64,000 bases of DNA from Notamacropus eugenii (Eukaryota > Chordata > Mammalia > Diprotodontia > Macropodidae). Within the stretch, counting starts at the first letter, position 1. Each line of letters opens with the position of its first letter. A model generated the notes under the pieces. It was not told where the DNA came from. It was given only the letters and a program-made list of their open reading frames with translations, and searched no databases. Location of the stretch: positions 4,367,501 through 4,431,500 of the forward strand of contig NC_092878.1 of the NCBI RefSeq assembly GCF_028372415.1, given 5' to 3'. Made by a program: the position numbers and the translations under genes. Shown piece by piece: positions 56,690-64,000 of this stretch.

Positions 56690-56702
56690 TGTGGGGGAAA
56701 AT

Positions 56703-57390
56703 CTTGAGAGTGTTGAATTTTCTGACCTACTCTGCTATCTTCTGAGAATCCTGTCTAGAATTATATTTTAAGAACTGTGAAATTTAATTCGGTGCATTAA
56801 AGTTTCAAGAAATACAGATAGTACTATAAGATAAGATCTTCTCATAGGGTAGTAACACCCCATATACCCAGAGGTCAAACTTCTAGAAATTTGAGCTATC
56901 AAAGAATGTAATTTCTAACCTGGAAGTAAGCAAACAAAGAAATGTGACTATGTCCTATGTACTTTAATTCATTGGGAGAGCTATGAAGCCTCTTTTAGAT
57001 GATCTGCCCCATAGCTTTAGTAAATAAAAGTTGGGTTAAGCACTGACAAAAACGCGAAAGCTAAAATATAGGAACAACAGTCTGGAACAGGTAGTTCCTA
57101 TTTACTTCAAGGATCCCTAAGGGCATCAGTGAAGTACATAGCATAGTGTAGTAGTTGATCAATCATAATGACCTGAGTTACCAAATTAAGTTTAAGTTAT
57201 ATTCAGTATATTGTATTTAAAAAAACTAATTACATATTGAATTTCATCTAAATTGATAAAATTTTTTGCTTATATTTTAGTGCTTAAAGTACTTCATTTA
57301 CCTCTATAATATAAATTCCCCTGTGTGGTATACTACTTTCCCTAGATATGTCAGCAAATAAAGGGCATTACTGTTTATAAAAACCAAGTC
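56703..57390. other. Intron 13 stretch with no recognised feature
   Basis: AT-rich unique sequence between the L1 block and the next SINE. Confidence 0.4.
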
Positions 57391-57560
57391 AAGGTTCCTG
57401 TGTGACCCTGGGCAACTCATTTAATTTGTCAGTCTTCTAGGCAATTCTCTTAAGATTCTAAGTTGTAGAGAAGGTATAGACTTGCATGAGTAGAGGTAAT
57501 TTTTTCCAACCAGAATTTCCTTATATCAGTGAAATATCACATGTGGGTTCAGTCCCTATA
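57391..57560 (+). repeat. tRNA-derived SINE (same family as 26,875)
   Basis: 'cctgtgtgaccctgggcaac' body, 'gtagagaaggtatagacttg' and 'catgagtagaggtaattttt' tail. Confidence 0.7.
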
Positions 57561-57589
57561 CCTTAGTATATATTCAATTTAAAATGATA

Positions 57590-57775
57590 ACAGAGTACTG
57601 AATTTGTAGTTAAAGGATCTGGGTTCAAATTCTTGTTCTGTTACTCATATTTGTATGGCTTTGGGCAAGTCACTTTAATTTCTTTGAGCCTCAGTTTCCT
57701 CATCTGTTAAATGAAGGGATTAGATTAGAATGATTGGAGTTCCTTCGCAGCTCTACTTCTATGAGCCTATGATCT
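57590..57775 (+). repeat. CORE-SINE/MIR-family element
   Basis: 'aggatctgggttcaaattct', 'ggctttgggcaagtcacttt', 'gagcctcagtttcctcatct' and 'cagctctacttctatgagcc', a well-kept copy. Confidence 0.8.
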
Positions 57776-58615
57776 TACTAAGAATGTATTATACAAGGCA
57801 TTGTGACAGGCACACAAGATATATGGGAGTTAGAGAAGCAAGGAGAACACTGACAAGTATTTCAGGGAGGGAAAACTTTCATGATGGAGGTAGGACTTCA
57901 GCTAAGTCTGGAAGGAAAATAAGGATTCCGAGAGGCAAGAGTAAGGGAGAGGAGTGCATTATGGGCATGAGAAATGACATCCACGGGGGAGAGAGCAGTC
58001 AAGTTTGATCTGAGCACATGAGGAGAGAGTGACCTGAAATCTGGCTGGAGAGGTAAGATGGAAACAGGAGTTTGTGTTTATCTTAGGAGAGAAGTGAACC
58101 TCTGAAGATTTTTGAGCACAGAAATATCTTGGTTAGGACCTGTTTCTTATGAAGCTCATTTTGGCAGGTAAGAGTTTGGGGGGTGGATTTGGATAGGGAA
58201 GGGTTGCATGGAGGGAAGTCAGTGGAGAGGTGGACTAGGTAGTCTACAGAGGAGGTAATGAAGACCTGATCTAGGGTTTGTTGGTGAAAGTGGAGAAATG
58301 ATAGGTGCAAAAAACGTTAATGAATTAGAATCGACAAGGCTTAGGAGTGACTGACTTTGTGCATAAGGGGAGAGAAAAAAGTTAAGGACCTTGGGGACTG
58401 GGAAGAAAGTAGTGCCCTCAACAGAAATAGGGAAGTTTGGAGGAGAGAAGGGTTGAAGGCAATCACTGAAGGAGAGGATGTAGAGGAAAGGCCTGGTCAT
58501 TGCCTTGAAGGACACCTCATTCTTGCTGAGCGGAGGATGAATCGTCTGAGCAAAGACAACTAAGCGGTCAAACAAGAGGAAATGCAAACAAGGGCGCTCT
58601 CAGAGACCCAAGAAG
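57776..58615 (+). repeat. Ancient interspersed repeat (family not named), long copy
   Basis: 'ggacttcagctaagtctgga', 'ggagaggagtgcattatggg' and 'agtgacctgaaatctggctg' continue in order to a 'gaccttggggactgggaaga' segment. Shorter relatives lie at 6680 and 8290. Confidence 0.45.
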
Positions 58616-58790
58616 AATCAGAGGAGGAAGGAACCTTTGAGATCATCTAGCCCAACTTCCTCATGTTGCAGAAATCTGAGGCCCAGACATGTGAAGTGAT
58701 TTTCCCAGGGTGACACAACGAACAGAGCCAATGTCCAAAACCAGTTTCTTTGACTCCGAATCAGCACACTTTCTCCTGCAACTAGAACGT
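58616..58790. repeat. SINE relic (MIR-family group)
   Basis: 'ggaacctttgagatcatcta', 'cttcctcatgttgcagaaat' and 'gatttcccagggtgacac'-like text match the 30,455 group. Confidence 0.65.
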
Positions 58791-59515
58791 GATTAACAGC
58801 TTCAGAAGCTGCAAAAAAGATCAAAGAGGACTTCAGAAAGTTGGTAATTAGATTTAGCAGTTGGGATCAGTAGTGACCTTTGACAGAAGAATTTCATTGG
58901 AGTCCTGGGACTCAGAAGCCAAATAGTTAGGTTTCTCTGAGTGTTCAGCAGTAAAAGCGAGTAGAGCCCCCTTTTCCTCTGCCCTGGAGCAGAGTAGAAT
59001 ATTGGTGAAGGTGTTAAAGACATGGAGGAACAGCCGGTACAAAGAGACAGAGGTAGGAGCAGCAAGAAGCCCATGCTGCTGACCAGCCATGAGGAGTGGG
59101 GATGAAAGTGTGAATAAGACTGGAAAGGTAGGAAGGGGCCACAGTTCGAATTTTATAAACAGTTCATTTTATTTGTACATTTGCTTTGCAAATTGATTTA
59201 GTTGTAGAATCTTTTAGAGTATATCCCACCTCCCCTCCTTTTGGTTTCTCCTTTAATAAATTTTATACTTGTAAACAGTGAATAGATCTAAAGCAAAGTC
59301 TTATTCTTTAGTTCATTTCAGTGACCAGTCAACATTAATATTAGTGATATATGTCAGATGGAAAAGTTTGATATCAGATATTTATCTTGTACTGAGTATG
59401 GATAGTCATTGACTACAACTACTAATTTAAAAATGATAAGGAATTAAATTAATTGCATGAATAAGAAAAAATGTTTCAGAATCCCTCTGTATAGCAGGAT
59501 TTCAGCAGATGATGT
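58791..59515. other. Intron 13 stretch with no recognised feature
   Basis: 58,800-59,150 may continue the unnamed ancient repeat; the rest is AT-rich. Confidence 0.35.
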
Positions 59516-59519
59516 TATA

Positions 59520-59785
59520 ACCACTCCTGGACACCAATTGAAAGTTTTTGTCAAGCAAAACAAATTCCTTGTTTGATTTTGTCCAAAAATATGTTTTTAC
59601 TGTTTCTTGCCAAGTCTCCTACCTTTTTATCAAGAGATGGACAGCATTCTTCATCATCAGTCCTATGGATTCATGGTTGGCCATCGCATTGACATTCAAT
59701 CTGATTGACAAGCATTGCACTGCATTCTGAATTTCCTTAGTCTTTCAGAATGGTTTATATCTTTATAATGTTGTTATAAATAAAT
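59520..59785 (-). mobile_element. L1 3'UTR fragment, antisense
   Basis: 'gatggacagcattcttcatc', 'atcagtcctatggattcatg' and 'gttggccatcgcattgacat' followed by 'aatgttgttataaataaatg' are reverse complements of the marsupial L1 3'UTR. Confidence 0.6.
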
Positions 59786-60499
59786 GCTTGTTAAGTGAAA
59801 AAAAATCACTTTTAAAACTTCATAAATGAAAACAAGTATTTTTCCTCCAAACAGCTTGAGGGAGGGGAAAATGATGTTCCTAAAGCTGGTAATAATTGTG
59901 ATATGTGACATCAGTAGTCTTCCCATCATTTTGAGAATTTTTATTCTTTGTTGACTTGAACTGCTTTTATATCAGTAACATTAATATAAGTGGCTGAAAG
60001 TCTTCACTATCAACCATCGTCTCCCTTAAGTTACCTCCTGGTAAATTTTAAGAGGTTAGCTACAATCTCCTTTTTTACATTAATGGAATTTGAGTAACTA
60101 AATCTGCATGCAGTTTGCAGACAGCTTCCTCCCTCTTTTATTATAGTTGGCTGCTAAACTCAAATAATAAACGTTTAACAAGTGGAATGCCTTTTCCCTT
60201 TGGTCCTCTCAGCGTGCTTCATAAATGACTAGAGTTTATTTGGATTCAGGGGACCATCTTTCACATGGTGGTTCAGTTTAAACTTTAAGTAGGGCTTGGT
60301 CACCATGTCTGGATTTCCCCTTTTGGGGAAAGAAGAGAAAATTACTTCAGCAAGCATTTTCTCTGATCTTAACTTAGCTTACTTTAGGAGCCTGCAGGAT
60401 ATGCTACTTCAGTGATCAGCGTTAAGTTTGTAAAAATTAGGTACACATACAGAATTTGTTCAATGAGCAGAATGGTGGTTCTAGTTAAAAACAATTATT
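59786..60499. other. Intron 13 stretch with no recognised feature
   Basis: Unique-looking, no coding signal. Confidence 0.4.
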
Positions 60500-60664
60500 T
60501 TTCCAAAATTTCTGAGTAGAAAGGGATCTTAGAAGCCAACCAGTCTCACTTCTTAAACGTTACGCACAAATGGTCACTAAAACCTTCACTGGAAGACATT
60601 CTTTAGTGACAGTGATTTTTGCTTTTTTGGCAACTTATTCTACTTTCAGTTAAATTTGATTATT
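60500..60664 (-). mobile_element. CR1-clade LINE (L3-like) relic, left part, split by the HAL1 insertion
   Basis: 'agaaagggatcttagaagcc' and 'ggcaacttattctactttca' resemble the start of the antisense L3 copies; the right part resumes at 63,549. Confidence 0.5.
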
Positions 60665-61520
60665 AAGAATTAATACTTGAGGGGGGCGGAGCCAAGATGG
60701 AGAAGTAGAAAGACGCTCATACACATAGCTCCGAACCCACAAACCACAGAGCAGCTAGAGGGGACTAAGCCAGGGCGAATTCTGCACCCAGAGACCACGG
60801 AACATTGGAGCGAGGGAGATTTCTGTTCCGGAGAGACCTGCAAACCTCTCGTGGTGGGTCCTTCGCGCCGTGGACTGGGCGCCGGGACAGGGAGCAGAGG
60901 GCAGCCCTGCCGCGGCCACGACACCATGAGGAAAAGATCCGAGAGGGTTACGGGGACGGGATCTCCAGCGGCCACGCGGGTCCCCCCACCCACAGAGGGA
61001 CCTGCAAACCTCTCACAAAAGGTCCGTCGTGCTGCAGATGCGGAGCCCAGCCCGGACCTGCGGCGGCCGCGGCTCCGAGAGGCACAGATCTGAGAAGGCT
61101 CCAGAGACGGGATCTCCAGCGGCGGCACAAGCCCCCCCACCAACAGGTGACTGACGAGGGTAGGTGAGAGAGTCTCTTTGGCGGGTTGAGAGGGGAGTGA
61201 GGTGCCCCCATGGCTCGGGCCCCCCCAGGAGATAGAAGCTGAGAGGCGGCTACAGACAGGGGCTCCCCAAACGGGCGGGAGCCTGGATCCATTGTGGAAG
61301 GTCTGTGCATAAACCCCCTGAGGGAACTGAGCCAGAGAGGCGGCCCTGCCCCTGACCACCTGAACTTAATTCTCACACTGAATAGCAGCCCTGCCCCCGC
61401 CAAAAACCCTAAGGCGGGAAGCAGCATTTGAATCTCAGTCCCCAAACGCTGGCTGGGAGGACCAGGAGGCGAGGTGGGTGTGAGGAGAACATTCAGAGGT
61501 CAGGTCACTGGTTGGGGAGA

Positions 61521-62496
61521 ATGCCCAAAAACGGGAAAAGAAACAAAACTATTGAAGGGTACTTTCTCGGAGAAAAGACACTTCCTCCCTTCCTTTCTGA
61601 TGGGGAGGAACAATGCTTGCCATCAGGCAAAGACACAGAAATCGAGGATTCTGTGTCCCAGCCCACCCAATGGGCTCGGGCCATGGAAGAGCTCAAGAGG
61701 AATTTTGAAAATCAAGTTAGAGAGGTGGAGGAAAGACTGGGAAGGGAAATGAGAGGGATGAGGGAGAAGCATGAAAAGCAGATCAGCTCCCTGCTAAAGG
61801 AGAACCAAAACAATCTTGAAGAAATTGGCACCTTGAGAACTAGCCTAACTCAGTTGGCAAGGGAGGTGCAAGGGGCCAATGAGGAGAAGAATGCTTTCAA
61901 AAGCAGAATAAACCAAATGGAAAAGGAGATTCAAAAGCTCACTGAAGAAAATAGATCTTTCAAAACTGGAATGGTACAGATGGACGCTAAGGACTTTATG
62001 AGAAAGACAGATATCTCAGAACATACCGCGCAGATTCAGGAGAGACAATGTAAAAATTCTGGGACTACCTGAAAACCATGATCAAAAGAAGAGCCTAGAC
62101 ATCATCTTCCATGAAATTATCAAGGAAAACTGCCCTGAGATTCTAGAACCAGAAGGCAAAATAAATATTCAAGGAATCCGCAGAATACCGCATGAAAGAG
62201 ATCCAAAAAGAGAAACTCCTAGGAACATTGTGGCCAAATTCCAGAATTCCCAGGTGAAAGAGAAAATATTGCAAGCAGCTAGAAAGAAACAATTCAAGTA
62301 TTGTGGAAATACAATCAGGATAGCACAAGATCTGGCACCCTCTACATTGAGGGATAGAAGGGAATGGAATAGGATATTCCAGAAGTCAAAGGAACTAAGA
62401 CTGAAGCCAAGAATCACCTACCCAGCAAAACTGAGAATAATACTTCAGGAGAAAAAATGGTCTTTCAGTGAAATAGAGGACTTTAAATTTTCCTGA
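61521..62496 (+). pseudogene. L1-type ORF1 of the HAL1-like element, one frameshift
   Basis: ORF1p is the trimeric RNA-binding protein of L1. ATG at 61,521 opens MPKNGKRNKTIEGYFLGEKT, followed by a long Glu/Lys-rich coiled coil (MEELKRNFENQVREVEERLG and on). This frame stops at 62,072. From about 62,041 the +1 frame carries the RNA-binding core (RRDNVKILGLPEN) and the C-terminal domain (ARKKQF...YPAKLRIILQ), ending TGA at 62,494-62,496. The two frames overlap, so a single frameshift near 62,010-62,045 separates the trimerisation part from the RNA-binding part. An ATG choice upstream of 61,521 is unlikely because that sequence is 5'UTR. Confidence 0.85.
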
Positions 62497-62682
62497 TGAA
62501 AAGACCAGAGCTGGAAAGACAATTTGACTTTCTAACACAAGAATGAAGAGAACCATGAAAAGGTGAACAGCAAAGAGAAGTCATAAGGGACTTACTAAAG
62601 TTGAACTGTTTACATTCCTACATGGAAAGACAATATTTGTAACTCTTGAAACATTTCAATATCTGGTTACTGGGTGGGAGTA

Positions 62683-62715
62683 CACACACACACACATGCA
62701 CACATGCACACATAC
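62683..62715. repeat. (CA)n run in the HAL1-like 3'UTR
   Basis: A short pure ca run followed by cacatgcacacatgca. Confidence 0.8.
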
Positions 62716-63548
62716 ATAGAGACAGAGTGCACAGAGTGAATTGAAGAGGATGGGATCATATCTTAAAAAAAAAAATCAAGCAGTGAGAGAGAAATATTGG
62801 GAGGAGAAAGGGAGAAGTTATATGGGGCAAATTATCTCTCATAAAAGAGGCAAGCAAAAGACTTATTAGTGGAGGGATAAAGAGGGGAGGCAAGAGAAAA
62901 ACATGAGGTCTACTCTCATCACATTCCACTGAAGGAAAGAATATAATGCACACTCATTTTGATAGGAAAACCTATCTCATAATACAGGAGAGTGGGGGAC
63001 AGGGGCACAAGCAGGGTGGGGGGGAGGATGGAAGGGAGGGCATGGGGAGGAGAATGCAATCTGAGGTCGATACTCATGGGGAGGGAAAGGACCATAAGAA
63101 AATAGAAGTAATGGGGGACAGGATAGGATGGAGGGAAATATAGTTAGTCCTATACAACACAACTGGTATGGAAATCATTTGCAAAACTAAACAGATATGG
63201 CCTATATTGAATTGCCTGTCTTCCAAGGGGAAGGGGTGGAGAGGGAGGGAGCTAAAGAAGTTGGAACTCAAAGTGTTAGGACCAAATGTAATGTTCTTAC
63301 CACTGGGTAACAAGAAATACAGGTTAAGGGGTCAAGAAAGCTATCTGGCCCTACAGGACAAAAGAGAAGACGGAGACAAGGGCAGGGAGGGAGGATAGAG
63401 GAGAGAGCAGATTGGTCATAGGGGCAATTAGAATGCTTGGGTTTGGGGGGGGGAGGGGATAAAAGGGGAGAAAATTTGTAACCCAAAATTGTGTGAAAAT
63501 AAATGTTAAAAGTTAAATAAATAAAAAAAAAAAGAATTAATACTTGAG

Positions 63549-63870
63549 TAGCACCATGTACCCAGTAGGTGCTTAATGAATGTACATTGGATTAGATCAA
63601 GAAATTTTGCTTTATATCCAGCCTAAATTTACCTCTTGGAAGTTTTCATTCATTTCAGAACATTTGAAGACAACTCTCATCTCCCACCTCTAACTTTTCT
63701 CTTCTCTGGATTAAATATGGTTTTTAGTTTCTTCGTCTTTGATGTCTCTTCTAGATAGGCTCTAGTTTATTAATGCTTTTCTAAAACACAGCACCTAGAA
63801 CTGTACACAGTATTTCATAGACAATCTGACCAGGGCAGAGTACAGAGTGTTGCTCTAACTTAGAATATTT
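63549..63870 (-). mobile_element. CR1-clade LINE (L3-like) relic, right part
   Basis: 'tttatatccagcctaaattt', 'cttttctcttctctggatta' and 'tctgaccagggcagagtaca' follow the same order as 6,290-6,630 (antisense L3). It continues the relic that the HAL1-like element split. Confidence 0.65.
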
Positions 63871-64000
63871 CCCAGTAATTCCTTTATAAGTGTGCCTATC
63901 ATTTAAACAGGTGATGTGAGGGTGTAGAATAGAATACATATGCTCAAGAATTATTTTTTAAAATAAACTTTTGTATATTAAGGTAACTATTTGTTTTATA

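Larger units (their letters stand above)
60665..63548 (+). mobile_element. Full-length HAL1-like LINE (ORF1-only L1 derivative) with 17-bp target duplication
   Basis: The perfect direct repeat AAGAATTAATACTTGAG flanks the element at 60,665-60,681 and 63,532-63,548. The body (60,682-63,531) has a GC-rich 5'UTR that starts GGGGGCGGAGCCAAGATGG, ORF1, a 1.0-kb 3'UTR with a CA run and G-rich blocks, and an A-rich tail (aaataaataaaaaa). There is no ORF2: neither endonuclease nor reverse transcriptase is encoded. This is the layout of HAL1 (half-L1) elements known in several mammals, which are thought to move with enzymes from L1. The clean duplication and intact ends mark a recent insertion, sense to CEP152. 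Confidence 0.88.
12384..64000 (+). other. CEP152: CEP152 gene (5' part; runs off the right edge)
   Basis: CEP152 is the centrosomal coiled-coil scaffold (homologue of fly Asterless) that forms a ring around the proximal mother centriole with CEP63 and CEP57, recruits PLK4 and CPAP, and so licenses centriole duplication. Human mutations cause primary microcephaly and Seckel syndrome. Eleven coding exons here splice in phase into 1,580 coding bases, i.e. 526 full codons plus two bases of the next. The human protein is about 1,710 residues, so roughly the first third is present. Exons start with [10 protein letters not shown] and match remembered human sequence such as [36 protein letters not shown] and ESAAKLG. 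The last intron begins at 49,907 and no later exon was found. Confidence 0.93.

Noticed and set aside
60670-61445. Long minus-strand frames (229 and 165 codons)
   Set aside because: They are antisense shadows of the GC-rich 5'UTR of the HAL1-like element.
61428-61520. Upstream extension of the LINE ORF1 beyond ATG 61,521
   Set aside because: L1 ORF1 begins close to MPKNGKRNK-type sequence, and the upstream codons lie in 5'UTR sequence.
49907-64000. Search for the next CEP152 exon
   Set aside because: No stretch matching the expected protein with flanking splice sites was found; the intron appears to run past the window.

Overview
The window is vertebrate nuclear DNA from a mammal, very probably a marsupial. 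The genes are spliced, the background is AT-rich, and there is one CpG island. The repeats combine pan-mammalian MIR, L2 and L3/CR1 relics with tRNA-derived SINEs and L1/HAL1-type LINEs of the kind found in marsupial genomes. The species cannot be named from the sequence alone. All gene and repeat names come from reading the sequence and from memory of the families; no database search was run.

Layout: (1) 1-119 is the last coding exon of SHC4, encoding the end of its SH2 domain, followed by a 3'UTR of uncertain end. (2) About 2.7-12.1 kb is intergenic: MIR, MAR1-type, L2, L3 and L1 relics, one small TA-flanked DNA transposon, microsatellites and a possible solo LTR. (3) 12.1-12.9 kb is a CpG island with CCAAT, E2F-like and GC boxes, read as the CEP152 promoter and first exon. 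(4) From there to the right edge runs the 5' part of CEP152 on the + strand: a probable non-coding second exon and eleven coding exons whose phases all join. They encode about the first 527 residues. The gene continues past the window inside an intron of more than 14 kb. Human SHC4 and CEP152 are also neighbours on the same strand (15q21.1), so the gene order fits conserved synteny.

CEP152 is a centriole-duplication scaffold. Coding exons 3 and 4 carry the acidic N-terminal segment that binds PLK4 in human, and exons 8-13 begin the long coiled-coil part. SHC4 is an unrelated adaptor of receptor tyrosine kinase signalling, so the two genes are neighbours and not a functional unit.

The introns are rich in mobile-element fossils. 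The most notable is a full-length, young-looking ORF1-only LINE (HAL1-like) at 60,682-63,531 with a perfect 17-bp target duplication. Others are an antisense LTR retrovirus fossil with a tRNA-Lys-type primer site (about 40.4-45.9 kb), a composite antisense L1/HAL1 block (51.3-56.7 kb), and a tiny recent L1 tail insertion near 31.0 kb. No new biochemical system was found. Points worth following up are a possible alternative terminal exon in CEP152 intron 6, an L2 element ending at the acceptor of the start-codon exon, a POU/homeodomain-like palindrome in intron 12, and two CTCF-like motifs in intron 3.
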